Origin: Geothermobacter hydrogeniphilus
Lineage (GTDB): Bacteria > Desulfobacterota > Desulfuromonadia > Desulfuromonadales > Geothermobacteraceae
Reading direction: 5' to 3'
Assembly: GCF_002898515.1 (NCBI RefSeq)
Contig: NZ_PPFX01000008.1
Coordinates: forward strand, 1 to 64,000
Length of the DNA: 64,000 bases
Shown here: positions 8,199 to 16,310 of the stretch, in pieces
Layout of the letters: each line of letters starts with the position of its first letter
Position numbering within the stretch: the first letter of the stretch is position 1
Position numbers and translations under genes: made by a program
Notes under the pieces: model-generated
Database searches by the model: none
Told to the model about the DNA's origin: nothing
Seen by the model: only the letters and a program-made list of their open reading frames with translations

Positions 8199-10880
8199 TC
8201 AGATCTGCAGCGTCTCGATCACCTTGGTCAACAGGTCTTCGCTGCGGTAGGGTTTGTGCAGAAACCCGGCCAGCCCCTTGCCGGCCATCAGGTCGGTGGC
8301 GTCCTGTTCATTGTAGCCGCTGGAAAGAATCACCCGGATATCGGGTTTGATCGTCCGCATCTGCCGGAAGGCCTCCTCGCCGTCGATATGGGGCATGGTC
8401 AGGTCGAGCAGCACCAGGCCGATCCGGTCCGGGTTGCGGCGCAGCAGGTCGACCCCTTCTCGGCCGTCTTCGGCCAGATGGACCTTGAAGCCGTACTCTT
8501 CGAGCATCATCCGGCCGACTGAGCGGACTGTCTCGTCATCATCGACAATCAGGATGGCTCCACAACGTTCCGCCAGATCGGTGGGCAGGGTCGCTGCCCG
8601 GCTTGTTTCCGGATGCCGGACGGCGGACGTGCAGCAGGGCAGCAGGATCTTGAAGCTGGTCCCCTTGCCCGGTTCACTGTAGATGCGGATCGCCCCGTGA
8701 TGGCTGCGGACGATGCCGAGGACGGCGGCCAGGCCGAGCCCGCGGCCGGCAAACTTGGTGGTGAAAAAGGGATCGAAAATGCGCCTTCGGGTTTCCTCGC
8801 CCATGCCGGCGCCGCTGTCGGATACCTCGACGAAGGTGAACGGGCCGGGTTGCAGATTGTCATCGAGATAGGAACCCGCCAGGTACTCGGCGTCGGCATC
8901 CATCACCCCGGTGGTGATGGAAATCACACCGCTGCGTTTGCCGATGGCGTCCGAGGCGTTGGTGATCAGGTTCATGATCACCTGCCGCAGCTGGGTTGGA
9001 TCGGCCTCTGTCAACACCGGGACCTGGGCGAGGTTGAGTCTCAGCAGAGCGGTTTTGGAGATCACGGTTTGCAGCAGGTGGGCCATCTCTTCGACCAGCT
9101 CATTGAGGTTGATGGTTTCCACCACGAAGCGTCCCTTGCCGGAGTAGGCGAGCATCTGCGAGGTCAGGTCGGCGGCACGCTCGGCCGACTTGACGATCAT
9201 CTTCACCATGTCACGAACCGGACTTTCCGGAGGCAGCTTGCCCAGGGTCAGATCGGCGCAGCCGAGAATGCCCATCAGCAGGTTGTTGAAATCGTGGGCG
9301 ATGCCGCCGGCCAGGATGCCGAGACTTTCCAGTTTCTGTGCCTGCAGGATTTTCTGCTCCAGGGCCCGCCGTTCCTGTTCGGCGCGGTTGCGGCGGGTAA
9401 CGTCGAACATGATCGACACCCCCAGCTCTCCAAGCTGGCTATGGTTGAACTCGATGTCGCGGATGTCGCCGTTTTTGCAGCGTACCTTCCATTCCTGCAT
9501 CTCCACCGGGTTGCCGAAACTGCTGCTTTGTTCGATCTGCGAGTTCCAGAAATGACGGACCCGTTTCCGGTCGTCATCATCAGGGTAGGCCTTGTCGAAC
9601 CAGGCGTCCATGTTCGGCAGGTCATCCCGGGTATAGCCGAAAACCTCGGTGAAGCGGCGGTTGACAAAATCGATGTTGCCGCCGAGGCGGGTGACCCGAA
9701 TAGGGTTGGGGGAGTCCTCAATCAGTTGCCGGAAATTTGCTTCGCTGGTCGCCAGTTTTTTTTCCGCCAGTCGGCGGCGCAGAATGTTGGCGATCAGCAA
9801 CAGTAACACCAGGCTCTGGAGCAGAACGGTCCCGGCTCCGGCCCAGATGGCGGTTTTGTGACGCTGGTAAAAGGATTGCGGCCGGTTGCGGATGATCGCA
9901 TCGCGCGGCAGTCGGTCCGGATCGATACCGAAACGGCGCAGGGCCCGGTCGTCAAACAGAGGGGTGTTGGGGCTTTCCCGTTCGATGGCCAGAGTTTCCG
10001 GGGCCGCGCCGGCGAGAATCTGCAAGGCCAGGCGTGCGGCGTGCTGTCCCTGTCGGTATCCATCCACCACCAGGCCGCCTAAGGTCCCGTAGCCAACGGT
10101 GAAATCCCAGATGGCAAAGATCGGTCCCCGGTAGTTCTCATTCAGGAACCGCAGGCTCTGTTCCCGGTTGAAAGTTCGCTGGTGACGGTCCCGCCAGAAG
10201 CTCAGATTAAGAACGATGCTTTGTCGCGGCAGATTTCGTAAACCTTCCTGCAGTTCCTCGGCGGTCAATTCCGAGAGCATGTGAAAACGGATGGAATCAG
10301 GCAGCTTGTCACGGATTTTGAGGGCGCGGCGCAACATGATACGGCCGGTCGGGGTCGAGTCGCTGACCAGGGCGATGGTTTCGGTGTCGGGAAAAAGCTT
10401 CAGGGCCAGTCGCAGGGTGCCGAGGATGTCAACTTCCTCAGCGACCCCGGTTATCGCGGATTCTTTCTCCAGGTGACGGGATCCAAGGTTGTTGACTCCG
10501 CAGAAGACAATCGGGGCGTCGGGGAAAAGCTGCTCCCGGTATCGCAAGGCGAAGCTCAAGGCGTTGTCATCACTGGTGATGATGACCGAAAAACGTTGGC
10601 CGTGGTATTTTTCAGCCAGATACCTGGCAAAGCGGGGGAACTGTTTTTTGGGGGGGGATCTTTTGCTGTCCAGATACTCGGTGAACAGTTGCAGCTGCTC
10701 ACGGTCAGAGTTCAGAGTGGTACGAATTCCCCGGTCAATGGAATCAGTCCAGGGAAATCCGGGGTGATAAGAATGCAGTATCATAACCCTGGGTGGGGGG
10801 GGGACGGCCTGGGCTGTTGCCAGATGGAACGGGAAGACTGCGAAAAAAAGCAGAAGAGAAAGAATCGTTCGGAGGGACAT
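8199..10880 (-). CDS. Hybrid sensor histidine kinase with periplasmic binding-protein sensor
   Basis: An 893-residue membrane kinase. A signal peptide (1-24) leads into a 300-residue extracytoplasmic region that resembles ABC-type substrate-binding proteins (RVMILHSYHPG, VIITSDDNAL, FPDAPIVFCGVN). A transmembrane helix lies at about 345-367, a PAS domain at 380-500 and the phosphorylated His at H529 in GIAHDFNNLL. A HATPase domain follows (VIMNLITNASDAIG, SDSGAGM, GRGLGL), then a C-terminal receiver with the acceptor Asp in LVLLDLTMP. The ATG at 10880 has AGGA seven bases upstream and is preferred over the start at 10910. No response regulator with an output domain is adjacent, so the phosphorelay partner is unknown. 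Confidence 0.9.
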   Translation of the reverse strand: MSLRTILSLLLFFAVFPFHLATAQAVPPPPRVMILHSYHPGFPWTDSIDRGIRTTLNSDREQLQLFTEYLDSKRSPPKKQFPRFARYLAEKYHGQRFSVIITSDDNALSFALRYREQLFPDAPIVFCGVNNLGSRHLEKESAITGVAEEVDILGTLRLALKLFPDTETIALVSDSTPTGRIMLRRALKIRDKLPDSIRFHMLSELTAEELQEGLRNLPRQSIVLNLSFWRDRHQRTFNREQSLRFLNENYRGPIFAIWDFTVGYGTLGGLVVDGYRQGQHAARLALQILAGAAPETLAIERESPNTPLFDDRALRRFGIDPDRLPRDAIIRNRPQSFYQRHKTAIWAGAGTVLLQSLVLLLLIANILRRRLAEKKLATSEANFRQLIEDSPNPIRVTRLGGNIDFVNRRFTEVFGYTRDDLPNMDAWFDKAYPDDDDRKRVRHFWNSQIEQSSSFGNPVEMQEWKVRCKNGDIRDIEFNHSQLGELGVSIMFDVTRRNRAEQERRALEQKILQAQKLESLGILAGGIAHDFNNLLMGILGCADLTLGKLPPESPVRDMVKMIVKSAERAADLTSQMLAYSGKGRFVVETINLNELVEEMAHLLQTVISKTALLRLNLAQVPVLTEADPTQLRQVIMNLITNASDAIGKRSGVISITTGVMDADAEYLAGSYLDDNLQPGPFTFVEVSDSGAGMGEETRRRIFDPFFTTKFAGRGLGLAAVLGIVRSHHGAIRIYSEPGKGTSFKILLPCCTSAVRHPETSRAATLPTDLAERCGAILIVDDDETVRSVGRMMLEEYGFKVHLAEDGREGVDLLRRNPDRIGLVLLDLTMPHIDGEEAFRQMRTIKPDIRVILSSGYNEQDATDLMAGKGLAGFLHKPYRSEDLLTKVIETLQI

Positions 10881-10982
10881 GTGTTGTTCCTGTGACCTGA
10901 AAAAAATCATTAGAACACTCTTTTAACTATATAAATGGTTAAAGTTCAAGTCATTTCTTTTTTAAACGGAAATGGATGAGAT

Positions 10983-11654
10983 ATGCGATCCCTGCTCGAT
11001 GAATTCCAGATTCTGTTGACAGAAGTCGATGACTGGTTTATCCGCAGTGTCCGGTCGGTCGGAGCAGCATCGGTTGCCTGTCGAGCGGGATGTGATGCCT
11101 GTTGTCGGGGGTTGTTTGATATCAGCCTGATCGAGGCCCTGCTGCTGCGGCGGGCCTGGGAAGGGTTGCCGATGAATGCCCGCGACCAGGTGCGGCGCAA
11201 GGCCGAGCTGCGTCTGGCCGAATTGAAACAGCGATGGCCGAACTGGAAGGCGCCCTGGCTGCTTAACGGATTGCCGGATGATGAGTGGACGGAGATGCCC
11301 GAGGAGGATGAAACTTCCTGTCCGCTGCTCGGGGATGATGATCGTTGCCTGGTTTACACCGCCCGGCCGATGACCTGTCGCCTGCACGGCCTGCCGGCCA
11401 TCGATCTCGACGGGACCGATTTCACGTCAGCCGTCTGCAGCCGCAACCGGGTCGCTCCGGATGATTCTCGGCTGCGTTACCCGTTTCGGGATCTGTTTCG
11501 GCGGGAAATTGAACTTTTTCGTCGTTTTGCCCTGCGGCTGACCGGCCGGCCGTATTCTGAACTCGATACCTTCATCCCCACGGCGATCCTGATCGATTTC
11601 GACGCGGTGGACTGGTCCGGCACCTTGCTGGTTGATCCGAGAGAGCCCGGTTAG
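10983..11654 (+). CDS. YkgJ-family cysteine-cluster protein
   Basis: A 223-residue soluble protein with the cysteine pattern of the YkgJ family (putative zinc or iron-sulfur chelation): CRAGCDACCRG near the N-terminus, an isolated Cys in TSCPLL, then DRCLVYTARPMTCRLHG and VCSRN. Members of this family are widespread and biochemically undefined. The ATG at 10983 follows GGATGAG. It is divergent from the histidine kinase, with a 100-bp AT-rich spacer carrying an imperfect inverted repeat (TTAACTATATAAATGGTTAA) that may hold both promoters. No functional link with the kinase can be shown. Confidence 0.85.
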   Translation: MRSLLDEFQILLTEVDDWFIRSVRSVGAASVACRAGCDACCRGLFDISLIEALLLRRAWEGLPMNARDQVRRKAELRLAELKQRWPNWKAPWLLNGLPDDEWTEMPEEDETSCPLLGDDDRCLVYTARPMTCRLHGLPAIDLDGTDFTSAVCSRNRVAPDDSRLRYPFRDLFRREIELFRRFALRLTGRPYSELDTFIPTAILIDFDAVDWSGTLLVDPREPG

Positions 11655-11664
11655 TCCGTACTTG

Positions 11665-12222
11665 TCAGTTGAATTCGGTCAGGAACCGATCGAAATCCTC
11701 CCTGAAACCATCGTATTGTCTGTCCAGTTCTTCCACCCCTTCGCCGAGGGGATTGGGCCGTCGCAGTCGATCGGAAATGCGCTGCAGGACCATGGAGATC
11801 GTTGCCGGTTCGCGGTAGGAAACCAGCCAGTTGTAGCGTTTCATCCGCCGGGTCACCGGGCGAAAAGCCGTTGGCAGCAGGTGGTCATAGGTGCTGAACA
11901 GCCGGTAGATTTCGCGGCTGAATGATTCCAGAGACTGGTCGTGATAGTCGCCCCAGTGGGCTGCCAGCAGGTGGTCATAGAAGATGTCGACCAGTACCGG
12001 CTTGAGCAGACCGAACCGTTCATCGATGCGGGCTTTGCTGCGTCTGACTGCCGGACTGGTGACGCTGTGTCGATCCACCATCCGGTGCTGACGCAGACCG
12101 CGCAGGACGCCCTCGGGCCAGGCCCTTTCATCCAGCCATCCCTTGACCCAGTCGCCGAGCAGGTTGCCGAGTCGAACCTCGGGATCGGGATCGGAGAGGT
12201 AGAGGTGGACAAGATAGTTCAT
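11665..12222 (-). CDS. Acyl-carrier-protein phosphodiesterase-like protein (AcpH/DUF479)
   Basis: A 185-residue protein matching the AcpH family, which can remove the phosphopantetheine arm from acyl carrier protein. The opening MNYLVHLYLSDPDPEVRLGNLLGDWVKG is typical, with histidines and aspartates of the HD-like metal site in QHRMVDRHS, VDIFYDHLLAAHW and FSTYDHLLP. The start at 12222 fits the family; an upstream in-frame start at 12261 would only translate a tandem repeat. The gene is convergent with the YkgJ gene, with 10 bp between stops. Activity on acyl carrier protein is inferred from the family. Confidence 0.85.
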   Translation of the reverse strand: MNYLVHLYLSDPDPEVRLGNLLGDWVKGWLDERAWPEGVLRGLRQHRMVDRHSVTSPAVRRSKARIDERFGLLKPVLVDIFYDHLLAAHWGDYHDQSLESFSREIYRLFSTYDHLLPTAFRPVTRRMKRYNWLVSYREPATISMVLQRISDRLRRPNPLGEGVEELDRQYDGFREDFDRFLTEFN

Positions 12223-12246
12223 CACGGCAAGGGCGGCTAAAGGTTG

Positions 12247-12279
12247 AAGGCCAAAGGCCAAAGGCCAAAGGCCAAAGGC
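12247..12279. repeat. Short tandem repeat, GGCCAAA units
   Basis: Four full 7-bp GGCCAAA units plus a partial one, immediately upstream of the AcpH-like gene. AAAGGCCAAA appears again at 12477-12490 within the last codons of the DUF362 gene, on the far side of the palindrome at 12310-12477. Confidence 0.8.
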
Positions 12280-12309
12280 GTCCCTATAACCTTTGGTCTT
12301 CAGCCGAAT

Positions 12310-12477
12310 CTAGGAGTCTGTCGGGCTATCCGGGCTGAAGCGAAAATTTGGCTGATTGAGGTCAGATTTTAGCTCATTTGAGGGCAATAGCTGTAGCTAT
12401 TGATCGAAAAGGAGCTGAAATATGGGCCAATCAGACGGATTTGCAGCCAGTCCATGGATAGTCCGACAGCCTCCTAG
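12310..12477. repeat. 168-bp palindromic element
   Basis: The ends CTAGGAGTCTGTCGGGCTATCC and its near complement at 12456-12477 pair over about 22 bp with three mismatches. Inner arms (CAGATTTTAGCTC, GAGCTGAAATATG) also pair and the centre is the palindrome CAATAGCTGTAGCTATTG at 12385-12402. No open frame of note is inside. The right end (CTAG) provides the stop codon of the DUF362 gene. It could be a miniature transposable element; no second copy is visible in the window. Confidence 0.75.
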
Positions 12478-13316
12478 TGTTTGGCCTTTGAATTTGGTTC
12501 TTCCGCCATCTGATAAGCCGTTTCGCCCGCCATCGCGTTGCCGAGTTCGCCGTCGGCCCGGGCGATGTGGGGAATGTCGCGCCAGTTCTTGCCGAGCAGC
12601 ATCGCGCCGGCGGCATCGACCGCGACCGGATCGAAGCCGGCGATCAGGCGGTGCGGCGGGGGATCACAGGGACGGCCGGTAAGATGGTGGTCGCGCATGC
12701 CGACACTGGCATCAATCAGGGCCAGGTCCGGTTTGCGGTAGCGGTTGAGATCGAGGATCGCCTCGTGGATCTGGCGGTGGAAAGCGGATTTTTTCCACAT
12801 CCCGCCCTGCTGGTAGAAGCGCGGCGGAGCGCAGCCGACCATGTTCTTCATGCTCAGGGTGACGTCAGCCAGGGAATGTTCCTTGAGGACCGCGAAAGAG
12901 ATGACGAAGCTGTCGCTGAGGATCTCGGGGAGGTACAACTGCGGGAAAATCGGGCAGTCGTCGCGACTCAGTTCGACCGCCGGCGCTTCGTTGAGATCGA
13001 TCAGCTTCAGATCATAGCGTTCGGCCAGATCCATGTAGCCGAGATGATCGAAAACCTTGATCGTCGAGTGCAGCTGGTCGCCGGTTCCCTCGGCGAGGAT
13101 GATGCGGGCCCGGGTCTGTTTCCGCAACCAGCGTACCAGCACCATGGCCGCTCCGACCGGCAGGGTGACCGGGGGAGGATCGTCGGTCACCAGGTTCGGT
13201 TTGATGATGATGGTCTGCTGTTCGGCCAGGATCTCCCGGGCGCCGATCGCTTCCAGGGCGAGCGGCAGCGATTCGCCGAAACTCTCAAAAGGCTGCAGGT
13301 GGCAGGCGCGGTTCAT
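12474..13316 (-). CDS. DUF362-domain protein
   Basis: A 280-residue protein of the DUF362 family, uncharacterised proteins often found with iron-sulfur or cobalamin-related genes. Recognisable blocks are IIIKPNLVTDDPPPVTLP, a GTGDQLHSTIKVF segment, LSMKNMVGCAPPRFYQQGG and a closing FDPVAVDAAGAMLLG. The ATG at 13316 has GAGGAGA ten bases upstream and overlaps the stop of the lipoprotein gene, so the two are translationally coupled. It lacks the C-terminal ferredoxin-like domain of longer relatives. The last codons and the TAG come from repeat DNA (AAGGCCAAACACTAG), so the native C-terminus has probably been replaced. The function is not known. Confidence 0.8.
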   Translation of the reverse strand: MNRACHLQPFESFGESLPLALEAIGAREILAEQQTIIIKPNLVTDDPPPVTLPVGAAMVLVRWLRKQTRARIILAEGTGDQLHSTIKVFDHLGYMDLAERYDLKLIDLNEAPAVELSRDDCPIFPQLYLPEILSDSFVISFAVLKEHSLADVTLSMKNMVGCAPPRFYQQGGMWKKSAFHRQIHEAILDLNRYRKPDLALIDASVGMRDHHLTGRPCDPPPHRLIAGFDPVAVDAAGAMLLGKNWRDIPHIARADGELGNAMAGETAYQMAEEPNSKAKH

Positions 13317-13621
13317 GGGGCACTGATCTCCTCGATAATAATGCGTTGTCCCCACATGCGGAAACCGACCGCTGGGGGAGCGGGACGGGCCTTGACCCGC
13401 ACCGGCTGGCCGTCACGGCGCAGCGCGGGCGGAATATGGTCGGGCAGGTAGTGATGACCCGCCTGGTCCTCGATACCGTAAAAACCGCCCTCGAGATTGA
13501 CGTGAATGATCCGCCCGGTGAACGCGATCAGGTTTTCAGAATCGGATGGCTGCTCCGCCATGATGGGGTCGGTGCTGCAGGCGGCCAGCAGAATGGCCAG
13601 AATGATGATCGTGAGACGCAT
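13313..13621 (-). CDS. Small predicted lipoprotein
   Basis: A 102-residue exported protein. The N-terminus MRLTIIILAILLAACSTDP is a lipoprotein signal with a LAAC lipobox (Cys15), and the +2 Ser fits transport to the outer membrane under the usual rule. The remaining 85 residues contain a probable small beta barrel (IAFTGRIIHVNLEGGFYGIEDQAG, PVRVKARP) like OB-fold periplasmic proteins. It is the fourth gene of a minus-strand operon, 19 bp after the MshEN-domain gene and overlapping the DUF362 gene. No family name could be assigned. Confidence 0.75.
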   Translation of the reverse strand: MRLTIIILAILLAACSTDPIMAEQPSDSENLIAFTGRIIHVNLEGGFYGIEDQAGHHYLPDHIPPALRRDGQPVRVKARPAPPAVGFRMWGQRIIIEEISAP

Positions 13622-13640
13622 GATTCTCTCCGGGACGGCT

Positions 13641-14804
13641 TCAGGTTGAGGCCAGCTTGTTCTGCAGAATCAGCATTTCAAACGCCATGGTCAGTTTCAC
13701 CGCGAGTTCACGAACCTCGGCCGCGACGGCGGCGAGATTGAGCCGGGGGTTGTCGATATAGAGGAAACCGATCAGCCGGCCGAGCAGCAGGACCGGCTCG
13801 ATCAGCACCTGCTCCGGGATATGACCACCGAGTTCGTGCAACAGCAGGGAGTTGAAAGGAGAACGGGGAACCGGCCCCAGATACTGGGCGTGGTTGTCGG
13901 CCACCATCTGCAGGATAGATGGCTCGTCCAGCTCGAGCTGGAACTGTTCGAAGTCGGGCAGCGGTTTTCTGTCGCGGACCGCCCGCCAGCCGAAGGCCAC
14001 CCCGCCGCGGACCAGCAGCAGCGCTCCGCTGCGGTACTCGCGGTTGATCCAGGTGATCACCAGGTCGGCGACCTCATCCCGGTTGGCGGCCCGGCTGAAT
14101 TGTTCACCGAGCTGTTCAAAGGTGGCGGCCGGTTGGGGGGTGACGGTTGACGTTTCGACCGGTTGTGCCGGGAACACGCTCTCCCTGGCGGTGGGAGGAG
14201 GGGATGCCGTTTCCAGGCGCTGACGCTGCTCCCAGTCTTCAAGCATGGCGTCCTGCTCCGGGCCTCCCAGCCAGCTGCTCTCATCCTCCTCCTCGGTATC
14301 GGCATCAGCTGCCCGGTCCGGATCTTGCCGGGGCTCGTCCTCGGGAACGAGGATGTACTGGCCGACCCGTTCGAGGCCGTAATAGCGGTGCATGGCGCGG
14401 ACCAGGGTCGACTCGACCGCGACCACCGGCTTGACGCGCATGCCGCAGTGAAAACCGATGGCGTCGATCGCGTCGAGGTCGCCTGGGTCGGGCAGGGCGA
14501 CAACCAGCTGGCGCGTATCTTTCTTCAGGGGGACGGCAAAATATTTTTCCACCAGTTCGACGGGCAGCTGGTCGATGATCTCCCGAGGCAGGTTGTTGAA
14601 GTGCTTGCCCCGGACGAAAGGAACCCGGTGCCGGGCACTGAGCAGGCGGGCCAGCTGTTCTTCTTCGAGGGCGCCGACGTCAACCAGGTGGCTGCCGAGG
14701 CGACCGCCGAAAATGGCCTGGCTTTTCAGTGCCTCTTCAAGCTGAGCTTCGCTGATCAGTCCGCGGCGCAGCAATTCTTTTCCGATCTGGTTCTTCTGTC
14801 CCAT
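13641..14804 (-). CDS. MshEN-domain protein with GAF-like C-terminus
   Basis: A 387-residue protein. Residues 1-150 match the N-terminal domain of GspE/PilB secretion ATPases (IGKELLRRGLISEAQLEEAL, YFAVPLKKDTRQLVVALPDP), a module that in several proteins binds c-di-GMP. No ATPase domain follows. Instead an acidic, low-complexity linker (about 155-235) leads to a 150-residue region with a GAF-like pattern (LLVRGGVAFGWRAV, LIEPVLLLGRLIGFLYIDNPR). The start at 14804 is 7 bp after the stop of the AAA+ gene. It may be a c-di-GMP-responsive adaptor for the neighbouring ATPase; that role is inferred from domain and position only. Confidence 0.8.
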   Translation of the reverse strand: MGQKNQIGKELLRRGLISEAQLEEALKSQAIFGGRLGSHLVDVGALEEEQLARLLSARHRVPFVRGKHFNNLPREIIDQLPVELVEKYFAVPLKKDTRQLVVALPDPGDLDAIDAIGFHCGMRVKPVVAVESTLVRAMHRYYGLERVGQYILVPEDEPRQDPDRAADADTEEEDESSWLGGPEQDAMLEDWEQRQRLETASPPPTARESVFPAQPVETSTVTPQPAATFEQLGEQFSRAANRDEVADLVITWINREYRSGALLLVRGGVAFGWRAVRDRKPLPDFEQFQLELDEPSILQMVADNHAQYLGPVPRSPFNSLLLHELGGHIPEQVLIEPVLLLGRLIGFLYIDNPRLNLAAVAAEVRELAVKLTMAFEMLILQNKLAST

Positions 14805-14811
14805 AATGATT

Positions 14812-16290
14812 TCAATCCGCCGCGACGGTGCGGTTTGCCGCCCAGCGGCGGAGGGCGGAAACGCGTTCGGACATTACGACCGACAGGGGCCGGGTGGTGG
14901 CCAGTTCGTTGAGCAGCAGGCGATTGTCGAGTTTGCCTTCGCCGCCGAGGGCGGAGTAGAGGCCGGCGACCACCGCCTGTTCGATTTCCGCCCCGGAAAA
15001 GCCTTCGCTGGCTTCGGCCAGGGCGTCGAGATCGAAATGGTCCGGATCGAGGCGTCGTTTTTTCAGGTGGATGGTGAAAATCTGTTTGCGGATTTCGACG
15101 TCGGGCAGGTCGACGAAGAAGGTTTCATCCAGTCGTCCCTTGCGGATCAGTTCCGGCGGCAGGGCGGCGATGTCGTTGGCGGTGGCGACCAGGAAGACTC
15201 CATCGGGTCGTTCCGCCATCCAGGTCAGCAGGGTGCCGAGAACCCGGCGCGACGTGCCCGAATCATCCCCGCCGTCGGCGATCCCTTTCTCCAGTTCGTC
15301 CAGCCACAACACGCAGGGCGCGATGGCATCGGCGGCCTGCAGCGACTCGCGGATATTGCGCTCGGTTTCACCGTGGTACTTGTTGTAGACCGCGCCGAAG
15401 TCGAGCCGCAGCAGGGGAATTTTCCACATCCCGGCAACCGCCTTGGCCGCCAGGCTCTTGCCGCAGCCCTGCACGCCGAGCAGCAGGATACCCTTGGGGG
15501 TCGGCAGGCCGGGAATCTTCCGGTCGCCGAGAAAGGCGACGCGGCGTTTGTTGAGCCAGTCTTTGAGGTACGCAAGCCCGCCGACGTCGGCAAAGCGAGC
15601 GGTTTCCGGCTCGAAACTGAGGACCCCGCCGCGTCCGAGCAGGCTGACTTTTTTTTCAATCACCTGCGGCAGATCATCGTGGGTCAGGGCTCCGTCATCC
15701 TGCAGGGCGCGTCGGGTCAGGCGCCTGGCCTCGCCGAGGGCCAGCCCCTGCAGGTTGCGCAACAGCGCCGGCAGAACGGCTTTTTCGATCCGTGGTCGCC
15801 GGCCGTCATGTTCTCCGGCCCATTGTCTGACTTCGTCACGGATCATCTGTTTGAGTTGTGCCGCGTCCGGAACCGAAAGCCGGTAGCGGGCACTCAAATG
15901 CTCGATTTCGGGGGGCAGGTCAAGGCGATAGCTGAGCAGGATCAGGGTCTGACCGTTCTCTTCGGCCGCCAGTACCGCTTCTTTCAAAAGGCGTACGGTG
16001 GTTGGGTCCTCCAGGTAAGGATGAAAATCGAGCAGGAGGTAAATTCCGGGAACCGCGCCGGCCTTGAGATGGCCGAGGACATCCTGCGGACGCAGGTTGT
16101 GGCGTTGTGGGCGATAGCCCTGTTCCAGTCGCAACAGCCCCTCGGTGACGGTCCATTTGAAAAGCGGCTTGCCGGCGTCGACCGCCACCCGGTGCAGCAG
16201 GTCGATGGCGCGCAATTCCTCGCGGGTCTCCAGCAGCACCAGGCTGACGCGGGAGCGGACCAGAGTGATCAGGTCGCGAATGTCACTCAC
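14812..16290 (-). CDS. AAA+ ATPase of the Ycf46 type
   Basis: A 492-residue protein whose architecture fits Ycf46-like ATPases, known mainly from cyanobacteria and plastids. The N-terminal 200 residues form the family-specific part (LVRSRVSLVLLETREELRA, VPGIYLLLDFHPYLEDP). The AAA+ core carries Walker A GVQGCGKS, Walker B VLWLDELEKG, sensor-1 VFLVATAND and the arginine-finger region ELIRKGRLDETFFVDLP, with a C-terminal helical lid (SEGFSGAEIEQAVV). A GTG start at 16290 with GGAGA five bases upstream is better than the ATG at 16314. It is second in a five-gene operon. The substrate is unknown; published work on Ycf46 points to photosynthesis regulation, which does not apply here. Confidence 0.82.
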   Translation of the reverse strand: MSDIRDLITLVRSRVSLVLLETREELRAIDLLHRVAVDAGKPLFKWTVTEGLLRLEQGYRPQRHNLRPQDVLGHLKAGAVPGIYLLLDFHPYLEDPTTVRLLKEAVLAAEENGQTLILLSYRLDLPPEIEHLSARYRLSVPDAAQLKQMIRDEVRQWAGEHDGRRPRIEKAVLPALLRNLQGLALGEARRLTRRALQDDGALTHDDLPQVIEKKVSLLGRGGVLSFEPETARFADVGGLAYLKDWLNKRRVAFLGDRKIPGLPTPKGILLLGVQGCGKSLAAKAVAGMWKIPLLRLDFGAVYNKYHGETERNIRESLQAADAIAPCVLWLDELEKGIADGGDDSGTSRRVLGTLLTWMAERPDGVFLVATANDIAALPPELIRKGRLDETFFVDLPDVEIRKQIFTIHLKKRRLDPDHFDLDALAEASEGFSGAEIEQAVVAGLYSALGGEGKLDNRLLLNELATTRPLSVVMSERVSALRRWAANRTVAAD

Positions 16291-16310
16291 ATTGTCTCCT
16301 TGGACACAGC

